Source: Bacteroidales bacterium (GTDB lineage: Bacteria > Bacteroidota > Bacteroidia > Bacteroidales > UBA7960). From it: a stretch of 33,322 bases of DNA. Positions 16,338 through 23,268 of this stretch are shown in pieces. The translations under genes and the position numbers were made by a program. How positions within the stretch are numbered: the stretch's first letter is position 1; the number at the start of each line of letters is the position of its first letter. The notes under the pieces were generated by a model, which was given only the letters and a program-made list of their open reading frames with translations, was not told the DNA's origin and ran no database searches. The stretch is taken from NCBI GenBank assembly GCA_007134525.1, contig SLKR01000061.1, positions 1 through 33,322 on the forward strand, given 5' to 3'.

Positions 16338-18206
16338 TTACCCGTTAACACTTTCTGCCAGAAAGAGGGTATCATCCTCAAAAACCTCTGCACCGTCTTC
16401 CTTTGTGATCTTCACTATTCTGATCTTCTCTTCGCTCCTTACAGTATTGTAGGTCTTCATTGCTTCAATATATCCCAGGATATCGCCCTTGCCAACAACA
16501 TCTCCCTCCTTTACCGGATTTTCTGAGTTTTCTTTTGTAAGGTAGAAGTTTCCGGAAAGGGGAGAGCTTATTTCTATCCTGTTGCTTCCACTGTCCATGC
16601 TGCCGCTCTCAGTATCTTCTGTATCTTCCTGGTCATAGGAGATGTTTACCCTGAACTTTTCACCGTTAACATCAATTGTCATCCTTGATGGGCTGACATC
16701 CAGGGTATCAGCTTCCGGCTGGGCCTTTGGCATATAAAGGCCCCCGCCTTCCTTCTTCTTTTTCTCCAGTTCCTTTTCAAACTCTTCCCTTGCCTTTCCT
16801 GACCTGTATTTACGATATTGCTCGGGATGCATTGCAAGCTCAAACAGCTCCTCATCATCCTCTCCGTAATCCCATCCGTTTTCGTCCATTTCCCGGCGGA
16901 ATTCATCAAGTTTGTCAGGATATAGTTCCTGGGGATTGCCGTCAAAGAACTCCTTACTCTCCTTTTCTGCCATCTGCCTGATTTCAGGGGCAAGTTCCCC
17001 CGGAAGTTTACCCAGTTTTCCTGTAAGCATATCCCAGACATTGTCGGGAATTATTTCCCATCTGTTACCGCCCTTCAGCATCTGGGTTACATTGATAACA
17101 GCCAGATTTTTTACATACTGGCTGAATGGTGTTACCAGCGGTGGATAACCTACTTTTGGCCAAATGTACTCTACCTCCTGGAACAGTTTCACCAGGAGCT
17201 TGTCTTCATTCAGGATCGGTTTATCGTTTTTCTCAAGCCATCGGTTAATGTCTGCCAGATTCTTTTCAAGATCGCTCATAAGTGATCCCATCATCCCTCC
17301 AGGTAAGCCGGATGATATTAAAAGGGAGTTCATCTTCCTGTTTGAGGGGGTTATGAAATATCCGAGGAAGTCTTCCATGAACTCCTGGTTCATGCTGCGA
17401 ACCTTCATATACGCCTTCATATTTACCTTTGGCACATCAAAGCCTGCATCCTTAAGCATCTCCTGAACCGCAAGGATATCAACATGCCCCGTACCCCATG
17501 ACAGGGGCTCCATCCCGGTGTCTATATAATCTGCTCCTGCCCTTGCAACTTCAAGTATGGAGGCCATTGCGAAACCCGGTCCGCTGTGGCTGTGGTACTG
17601 TACAGGAATGCCGGGATGTTTTTGCTTTATACCGTCAACAATCCTGCCCAGCCAAACCGGCCTGCCAATCCCTGCCATGTCTTTCAGGCATATTTCGTCG
17701 GCACCTGCAGTGACAAGCTTATCAGCAAGTTTTATGAAATACTCAACGGTATGAACCTCCGAATAGGTTATACTCACAGCGGCCTGTGCAACCATTCCGG
17801 CATCCTTCGCATACTCTATGGAGTCAATTATGTTACGGGGGTCGTTCATCCCGCAGAATATGCGCACAAGGTCGGTTCCCTGCGCCTTCTTTACCTTGTA
17901 CATCAGCTTTCTAACATCAGCCGGTACAGGCTGCATCCTTATTCCGTTAAGTGAACGGTCGAGCATCTGGCACTGCAGTCCGGCCTCCCTGAAAGGTTTT
18001 GTCCATTCTCGCAGTGCCTTGTTCGGGTTTTCACCGAACAGCAAGTTTATCTGTTCAAATCCGCCTCCGTTTGTTTCAACACGTTCGAAACAACCCATAT
18101 CTATTATATGGGGGGCGATTGAGGTTAACTGATCGACACGTGGCACGTATTTCCCTGCTGATTGCCACATATCCCTGTAAACTAATGAGAACTTTATCTT
18201 TCGCAT
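16338..18206 (-). CDS. oadA: Biotin-dependent decarboxylase alpha subunit (OadA/PycB-like, with biotin carrier domain)
   Basis: A 622-residue cytoplasmic subunit that transfers CO2 from a keto acid, probably oxaloacetate, to biotin. The carboxyltransferase TIM barrel covers about 1-270 and the PYC/OADA conserved region about 280-480. A charged linker follows, then a biotinyl domain from about 548 to 620 with attachment Lys584 in EAMKTYN. The barrel keeps the likely metal ligands Asp12, Lys175 (LKDMAG), His205 and His207. However, the usual RDAHQS reads RDMWQS, the LLRGxN substrate loop reads MLDRSLNG (81-88), and HTHDTSG reads HSHSGPG. I recall such versions from other Bacteroidota, so this is probably a lineage form rather than decay. 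The gene lies between oadG (14 bases upstream) and oadB. A role as pyruvate carboxylase B subunit is the main alternative. Confidence 0.9.
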   Translation of the reverse strand: MRKIKFSLVYRDMWQSAGKYVPRVDQLTSIAPHIIDMGCFERVETNGGGFEQINLLFGENPNKALREWTKPFREAGLQCQMLDRSLNGIRMQPVPADVRKLMYKVKKAQGTDLVRIFCGMNDPRNIIDSIEYAKDAGMVAQAAVSITYSEVHTVEYFIKLADKLVTAGADEICLKDMAGIGRPVWLGRIVDGIKQKHPGIPVQYHSHSGPGFAMASILEVARAGADYIDTGMEPLSWGTGHVDILAVQEMLKDAGFDVPKVNMKAYMKVRSMNQEFMEDFLGYFITPSNRKMNSLLISSGLPGGMMGSLMSDLEKNLADINRWLEKNDKPILNEDKLLVKLFQEVEYIWPKVGYPPLVTPFSQYVKNLAVINVTQMLKGGNRWEIIPDNVWDMLTGKLGKLPGELAPEIRQMAEKESKEFFDGNPQELYPDKLDEFRREMDENGWDYGEDDEELFELAMHPEQYRKYRSGKAREEFEKELEKKKKEGGGLYMPKAQPEADTLDVSPSRMTIDVNGEKFRVNISYDQEDTEDTESGSMDSGSNRIEISSPLSGNFYLTKENSENPVKEGDVVGKGDILGYIEAMKTYNTVRSEEKIRIVKITKEDGAEVFEDDTLFLAESVNG

Positions 18207-18220
18207 ATATGTATGACATT

Positions 18221-18472
18221 TTATTGTAGTTTTTCTATGTTTGTAATTCTGCCACTCCCTTTGGTCGCTGATTTGACTGCGGCGGAAATTGCTGCAAGCA
18301 CCTGTGGCCTTATCCGGTCTTCAGCCTGATGCAGCTGTGTTTTTCTTGTCGGTGCAGCCTCAAAAAAACGGTTTACAAACCATATAATAGCCTTACCCGT
18401 AAGTACGACTACAAGCAGCACCATGAAAACGGTAAAAAGTCCCAGCAGGAAAACCTGAATCGGAAGTCCCAT
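18221..18472 (-). CDS. oadG: Sodium-pumping decarboxylase gamma subunit (OadG family)
   Basis: An 83-residue membrane protein that holds the alpha and beta subunits together. One transmembrane helix lies at about 8-33, then a short charged linker. The C-terminal segment VLAAISAAVKSATKGSGRIT (58-77) follows the OadG pattern of an Ala-rich helix ending in GRITxIE. It starts the oadG-oadA-oadB operon, 14 bases before oadA. About 60 bases upstream of its ATG lies an intrinsic-terminator-like hairpin on the same strand, so expression may be controlled by read-through. Small size makes homology weak alone, but position and topology settle the call. Confidence 0.88.
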   Translation of the reverse strand: MGLPIQVFLLGLFTVFMVLLVVVLTGKAIIWFVNRFFEAAPTRKTQLHQAEDRIRPQVLAAISAAVKSATKGSGRITNIEKLQ

Positions 18473-18532
18473 ATCCGCAAATTAAATTTTATTTCAGAAA
18501 CACCGGGGATGCTGTTAAAAGGGGGGTGCCGG

Positions 18533-18568
18533 AAAATAAAAACGGGACATATCCCGGGATATGTCCGT
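18533..18568 (-). terminator. Intrinsic-terminator-like hairpin in the oadG leader
   Basis: On the minus strand a near-perfect 12-13 bp inverted repeat (ACGGACATATCCC pairing with GGGATATGTCCCGT, with one extra base) is followed at once by TTTTTATTTT. No gene on this strand ends upstream of it. It therefore looks like an attenuator in the oadGAB leader or the end of a short RNA. In the plus direction there is no T-tract. Confidence 0.6.
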
Positions 18569-18627
18569 TAGCACGAATCCCTCCATGATAACCCGGCACA
18601 TTGCCCCGGATTAATATATGGCAGCTT
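18533..18627 (-). ncRNA. Candidate short RNA or attenuated leader upstream of oadGAB
   Basis: A transcript from the exact -7 element at 18640-18633 would start near 18627 and end at the hairpin plus T-tract at 18533, giving an RNA of roughly 95 nt. It contains no recognised riboswitch or known small RNA that I can name. A 23-codon frame (18586 down to 18515) begins in it and runs through the terminator, so translation-dependent attenuation is one possibility. The rest of the 251-base gap (18473-18723) holds only this and the promoter region of the plus-strand kinase. Confidence 0.3.
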
Positions 18628-18632
18628 CCATG

Positions 18633-18640
18633 CAAATATA
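18633..18640 (-). promoter_or_regulatory. Bacteroidota-type -7 element upstream of oadGAB
   Basis: The minus strand reads TATATTTG, an exact TAnnTTTG match, about 160 bases before the oadG ATG. A clear TTTG -33 is not seen. It lies upstream of the terminator-like hairpin. Confidence 0.5.
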
Positions 18641-18689
18641 AATATTTATTGGAGAATAACTCAGACGGTCCTCTGCATTCATATTTTTC

Positions 18690-18697
18690 TTATTTTG
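18690..18697 (+). promoter_or_regulatory. Possible -7 element for the hybrid histidine kinase
   Basis: TTATTTTG is one mismatch from TAnnTTTG and lies 26 bases before the ATG at 18724, a normal leader length. It is the best candidate on this strand in the gap. Confidence 0.35.
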
Positions 18698-18723
18698 CAG
18701 AAGACATTTAACAACAGATCCTT

Positions 18724-20097
18724 ATGTCTTTGCGCAAACTCAGCCCTGCTTTGAGAATAAGCCTGATATACATTATTCTGGGCTGTTTATGGATAATTAT
18801 TACCGATCATATCCTTCTGCAATACATAGATGATATAGAATCCATGCGTATTGCCCAGTCGGTCAAGGGCTGGTTTTACGTGACGGCAACAGCGCTTCTG
18901 TTATTCTTTCTTGTACGCAATTCTATCAAAAAGCATGACAGGTCAAGGGCGGAGTATATGGAGAAGTTAAAGGATGCCCTTGACAAGGCAGAGGAGAGCA
19001 ACAGGCTCAAGACCGCATTCTTAAACAACCTGAGTCATGAGATACGCACCCCTATGAATGCCGTGGTAGGTTTCAGCGACTTGCTCAGAGATGAAGTTAA
19101 GGACAAAAAAAGTAAGGAATATATATCAAGCATACAGAAAAGCTCTTACCGTTTGCTGGATATAATCAATGATATAATATCAATTGCCACAATAGAATCC
19201 GATCAGGAAAGGTTTTTGGAGGATAAGCTGCGCCTTTGGCCCTTTTTGGAAGGTATTGCGGATGATTTTTCGGTTAAGGCTTCAGAAAAGGGACTCGGTT
19301 TTAAATATGCATCGGATCCCGGGCAGAACAGTGAGATTGTTTTTGCCGACAAGGAAAAGCTTGGGTATGTGATATCCCACCTTTTGAATAATGCAATTAA
19401 GTTTACCGATAGCGGATCCGTTGAGTTTAGATGCACTCTTAAGGGTGATGTTCTGCATTTTGCTGTTTCGGATACAGGAAAGGGGGTGCCGGAAAATTTA
19501 AGGAAGGTCATATTCGAAAGGTTCAGAAAAGGAGAATACATGAGCAATTCAGAACTGAACGAGGGGATGGGGCTTGGTCTTCCGATCGCCAAGGCATACA
19601 TTGAACTGATGGGAGGGTGGATAGAAGTATCATCAAGTCCGGGCAAGGGGTCCGTGTTCAGTTTTACTGTCCCCTGCAAATCCGTGCCGGATGAGCCTGA
19701 GGATAAGAAAGCCGGGCCGGTTACTGTCCGGGGCAACACTATTCTGATTGCTGAGGACGAACACAGCAACTATACCCTTGTTGAAACCATACTGGAGCCA
19801 TACGGTTTTGAGCTGATACATGCCCGGAACGGTGAGGAAGCCCTGGAGGCGGTTAGAAAAAGGCCCGAAATAAACCTGGTGCTTATGGATATTAAGATGC
19901 CTGTTATGAACGGCCTGGATGCCACCCGGCTGATAAAGGCTGAGCGCCCGGCACTGCCTGTTATAGCTGTCACTGCCTATGCCCTTAAAGGTGATGAGGA
20001 AAATATTCTTGGAGCCGGGTGTGACGGATACCTTGCAAAGCCTGTCCGGAAGGCAACGCTACTGGAGACAATTGGCAGGTACGTTAAAGCTGTATGA
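18724..20097 (+). CDS. Membrane hybrid histidine kinase with C-terminal receiver
   Basis: A 457-residue sensor of a phosphorelay. Two transmembrane helices (about 11-33 and 49-66) enclose only a short outer loop, so it probably senses within the membrane or through a partner. The dimerisation helix carries His105 in NLSHEIRTPMN. The ATPase domain has the N box LLNNAIKF (220-227), G1 DTGKGVP (Asp250) and G2 GMGLGLP. The receiver (about 337-455) has Glu344/Asp345, phospho-acceptor Asp389 in LMDIKMP, Thr417 and Lys439. No PAS or GAF domain is present. The gene converges on the REC-PAS-GAF kinase gene with 12 bases between stops. Both share nearly the same dimerisation sequence, so they may interact. 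No DNA-binding output domain lies in either. Confidence 0.93.
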   Translation: MSLRKLSPALRISLIYIILGCLWIIITDHILLQYIDDIESMRIAQSVKGWFYVTATALLLFFLVRNSIKKHDRSRAEYMEKLKDALDKAEESNRLKTAFLNNLSHEIRTPMNAVVGFSDLLRDEVKDKKSKEYISSIQKSSYRLLDIINDIISIATIESDQERFLEDKLRLWPFLEGIADDFSVKASEKGLGFKYASDPGQNSEIVFADKEKLGYVISHLLNNAIKFTDSGSVEFRCTLKGDVLHFAVSDTGKGVPENLRKVIFERFRKGEYMSNSELNEGMGLGLPIAKAYIELMGGWIEVSSSPGKGSVFSFTVPCKSVPDEPEDKKAGPVTVRGNTILIAEDEHSNYTLVETILEPYGFELIHARNGEEALEAVRKRPEINLVLMDIKMPVMNGLDATRLIKAERPALPVIAVTAYALKGDEENILGAGCDGYLAKPVRKATLLETIGRYVKAV

Positions 20098-20109
20098 GGT
20101 AAAAATATA

Positions 20110-22038
20110 TCAATTCCTTGCTGACAGGGGAATTTGCAGGTAGAATGTACTGCCGTGCCCCGGTTCTGACTCCACCCAAAGCCTGCCCCCGATCAGTTCT
20201 GCAAAGGATTTTGATATTGCCAGTCCAAGCCCCATACCTGATACCACATCCCGGGCGGAGCTGTCACCCTGCCTGAAACGTTCAAATATCAACTCTTTCT
20301 CTCCCTTTGGAATGCCCACTCCTGTATCCTTTACATATATTGTTACTCCGTTGTTCTCTTTGTACGCTCCAAGCGTGATGCACCCCTTATTTGTATACTT
20401 TACGGCATTCTGCAGCAGGTTTGATATTATCTGTGAAAGCTTCGTCTTATCTGTAAAAAGTATGCCGGAGTCGCTGTCAAGCCTGTTCTCAATTCCGAAA
20501 TCCAGTGATTTTTCAGCTGCTGAGGGCCTTATCTGCTCATAAAGATTATCAATCAGGGAGTTAATATCCGTGTTTTGAAATCTTGCCTTCGCCAGCCCTG
20601 CCTCTTTTGTCGATATGTTTATAATATCATCTATTATAGAAAGCAGCTGTTCCCCGCTTCTTGCTATCAGATCTGTGAGCTCCTGCTTTTTTTCTTTTTC
20701 GGTGTAATCGTTGCTGAGAATATCAGAGAACCCCATTATGGCATTAAGGGGTGTGCGTATTTCGTGCGACAGATTATTCAAAAAAGCTGTTTTAAGCCTG
20801 TCGCTTTCTTCTGCCTTCTCTTTGGATTCAAGCAGGTCGTTAAATGTTTTTCTACGGTGCAGAGCAAGGCTTATATGGCTTGAAACGAACTCGAGTATAT
20901 CGAGGCTCTCACGGGTCAGTGCATCAGGGTTTTCAAAATCCCGGGCTATAATGGCACCCATTACCTCATAACCGCAAAAAAGCGGCACTCCAAGCCATAC
21001 TTCACTGATTTTTTCATCCTTGCTAATCTCTCCCTGGCTTGCGAGTTTGAGTATCTCATCCTTTTTCAATAGCATTGAATGCTTCTGAGCTGTCAGCAAG
21101 CTTGTAAGCGAGCCTGCTGATTCTTCAGTGTTTTCAAGCAGGAAAATTTGCAGATCATCTGTTTCAAGCAGGCTGACAAGCTTACTGCGTATATTTGGGA
21201 TAAGATCATCGATGTCAGAGGTAAGCATTGTGGTGTTAGCTACTTCGTAGAGGAACTTCTGTTTTACCTCCTGCTGCCTGTGCCGGGTTATGTCTGTTAT
21301 AAACCCTTCTACTCCGGTAAGTTTGCCCCCTGTATAAACCCCTGACCCCTGCTCATACATCCATTTATCCTTCCCTTCGCGATCCTTTATCCTGTAAGAT
21401 ACCTGAAATTTATCCCCACTCCGGCATGCGTCCTGAACTATCTGCCAGACAATTTTACGGTCATCCTTGTCAATCAGGCTTGCGTAAGATACAAGGCTGT
21501 TATTTTTTATCTCCTCCGGACCGTATCCCGTTAGCTCCCTGCAGCCTTCACTGATATATTCCATTGTCCAGTGCTGGTCGTTACGGCATCTGTATACCAT
21601 CCCCGGGAGGTTGCTGATCAGGCTTGCCTTTTGCCTTTCGCTCTCCCTAAAACGGTCAATCGCCTTCTTGTGCCTCATGTATGCGTCCAGTCTTGCTATA
21701 AACTCTCTGCTGCCCAGGGGGTTAAGCATATAGCCATCTGCTCCTGCCTCTAGTCCTGCCGACTGGTTTTCTGAACTTTTCATCACTGAAGAGATAAGCA
21801 CAACGAAGCACTCTTTTGTATCTTCTCTCTTTTTCAGTTCCTTCAATACATCCAGGCCTGAAATATCCGGAAGCACAACATCCAGCAATATTATGTCGGG
21901 ATTAAATTCAGCGGCTATTTCGATGCTCTCTTTGCCGGCTTTAGATTTTAGGGCCTTGTATCCGGCCCTGGTTAACATGCGTTCGTAGGCATTCAGGATA
22001 TCGGTATCATCATCTACCAGCAGAATTATCCCTTTCAT
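20110..22038 (-). CDS. Cytoplasmic REC-PAS-GAF histidine kinase
   Basis: A 642-residue soluble signalling protein. An N-terminal receiver (1-122) has Asp9-Asp11 and phospho-acceptor Asp53 in LLDVVLPD, but the usual conserved lysine is Asn106 (MLNPLG). A PAS domain covers about 140-255 with the PAC-like end GVEGFITDITR. A GAF-like domain covers about 262-395. The kinase follows, with His425 in NLSHEIRTPLN, the N box LLQNAVKY (541-548), Asp571 in DTGVGIP and GMGLGLA (601-607). It ends without a C-terminal receiver. It is the last gene of the minus-strand set that starts with the cobalamin-binding protein; the gap to the preceding kinase gene is 30 bases. It would be a natural acceptor of phosphate from that kinase, but this is inference. 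Confidence 0.93.
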   Translation of the reverse strand: MKGIILLVDDDTDILNAYERMLTRAGYKALKSKAGKESIEIAAEFNPDIILLDVVLPDISGLDVLKELKKREDTKECFVVLISSVMKSSENQSAGLEAGADGYMLNPLGSREFIARLDAYMRHKKAIDRFRESERQKASLISNLPGMVYRCRNDQHWTMEYISEGCRELTGYGPEEIKNNSLVSYASLIDKDDRKIVWQIVQDACRSGDKFQVSYRIKDREGKDKWMYEQGSGVYTGGKLTGVEGFITDITRHRQQEVKQKFLYEVANTTMLTSDIDDLIPNIRSKLVSLLETDDLQIFLLENTEESAGSLTSLLTAQKHSMLLKKDEILKLASQGEISKDEKISEVWLGVPLFCGYEVMGAIIARDFENPDALTRESLDILEFVSSHISLALHRRKTFNDLLESKEKAEESDRLKTAFLNNLSHEIRTPLNAIMGFSDILSNDYTEKEKKQELTDLIARSGEQLLSIIDDIINISTKEAGLAKARFQNTDINSLIDNLYEQIRPSAAEKSLDFGIENRLDSDSGILFTDKTKLSQIISNLLQNAVKYTNKGCITLGAYKENNGVTIYVKDTGVGIPKGEKELIFERFRQGDSSARDVVSGMGLGLAISKSFAELIGGRLWVESEPGHGSTFYLQIPLSARN

Positions 22039-22068
22039 AGTAATTGAAAAAGTTAATTATGTTATAAT

Positions 22069-23268
22069 TTAGTATTTAATGGGCAGCCAGAAGTAAAACC
22101 TTGAGCCTTTACCCGGCTGGCTCTCGGCTGAGATTTTGCCCCCATGCCCCTCAACTATTCTCTTGACAATACTTAAGCCCAGTCCGGTGCACTTTTCGCC
22201 GGCTGTGCCTTCTGAAGATGCCTTTGCAAAGGGCTGGAAGAGTTTGTCCATGAAATCAGGGGTTATACCTGTTCCCTGGTCAATGATCTCCGTCAGAACC
22301 CTGTTTCCCTCCATCCTTATATAGACGTTCACATCACTTCCAGGGTTGGAAAACTTAAGGGCATTGCTTATCAGGTTGTTGAAAACCTGATCAATTTTTC
22401 TGGAGTCAATACTTATTATTATTGGCCTGTGGTTGCAGCTGAACTTGATGCTTATATCCTTTTTGGCGGCCAGGATTCTGTTTAGACTGATATTTTCTTC
22501 AGCAACCCTTACAATATCTGTATTTTGCAGATCAAGGTTCAGCTTTCCGGATTCAATATGGGATATATCCAGCAGGTCTTCTATGAGCGCAAGCAGGGTG
22601 TGGGCTGATGCATTGATTGTATTGATAAATTCAATATGCTCCTTCGAAAGTTTATCCTGTGTTTCATCGAGCAGGAATTCTGAATAAGCCATGATTACGC
22701 CCAGGGGGTTCCTGATGTCGTGCGCAGCCATCCCCAGAAAGTGGTTTTTTAGTTCGTTAAGTCTTTTAAGCTCTGCGTTTTTCTTTGAAAGCTCACGCTG
22801 GAGATTTACCAGTTCATTATTCAGGCGGCTTAGTTCGTCGAAGGCATAGCTATCTGGTGAACTTTCTTTGGTATTTTCGTTGTGCCCTTCCTTGATCAGC
22901 TGCCTTATATGGTTTGCCTGTTCATTGTTTATCTGCTGAAGCTGGTTAATGAATTCCAAAGATGCCGACGGAGACCTGAGCCCTACCATCCATATCTTTC
23001 CTTCAAGGAAAAATCCTGTAAAGTAAAGGTTTGAGTCTTTATTCCCAGAGTGTATGCTCAAGGGGTAGTCGAGGATGATCTTCTCCTTCTTGACATTGAG
23101 AATGAAATCAAGAACCTTTTCAATCGTCTGCCTTTCAAACAGGGCAGATAGTGTCCTTCCTACGAGCTTCCCGTTATCTACCCCAAGGTCATCCCGCAGA
23201 ACCTTTATTATAAGCCCGCTGTCGTTGCATATTAATCCTATTCCGTCAGGGGTATATTCTGTTTTCAT
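22069..23268 (-). CDS. Soluble histidine kinase coupled to the cobalamin-binding protein
   Basis: A 399-residue sensor kinase without membrane segments. Residues 1-110 form a small PAS-like domain ([20 protein letters not shown], then GRTLSALF). A coiled coil follows at about 145-178. The dimerisation helix has His183 in [11 protein letters not shown], which differs from the SHEIRTP type of the two neighbouring kinases. The ATPase domain shows Asn302 ([10 protein letters not shown]), Asp330 (DQGTGI) and TGLGLSIV (361-368). Its ATG overlaps the stop of the cobalamin-binding gene (ATGA at 23265-23268), so the two are very likely translated together and work as a pair. There is no receiver; the downstream REC-PAS-GAF kinase 30 bases away is the likely partner. 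Confidence 0.92.
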   Translation of the reverse strand: MKTEYTPDGIGLICNDSGLIIKVLRDDLGVDNGKLVGRTLSALFERQTIEKVLDFILNVKKEKIILDYPLSIHSGNKDSNLYFTGFFLEGKIWMVGLRSPSASLEFINQLQQINNEQANHIRQLIKEGHNENTKESSPDSYAFDELSRLNNELVNLQRELSKKNAELKRLNELKNHFLGMAAHDIRNPLGVIMAYSEFLLDETQDKLSKEHIEFINTINASAHTLLALIEDLLDISHIESGKLNLDLQNTDIVRVAEENISLNRILAAKKDISIKFSCNHRPIIISIDSRKIDQVFNNLISNALKFSNPGSDVNVYIRMEGNRVLTEIIDQGTGITPDFMDKLFQPFAKASSEGTAGEKCTGLGLSIVKRIVEGHGGKISAESQPGKGSRFYFWLPIKY

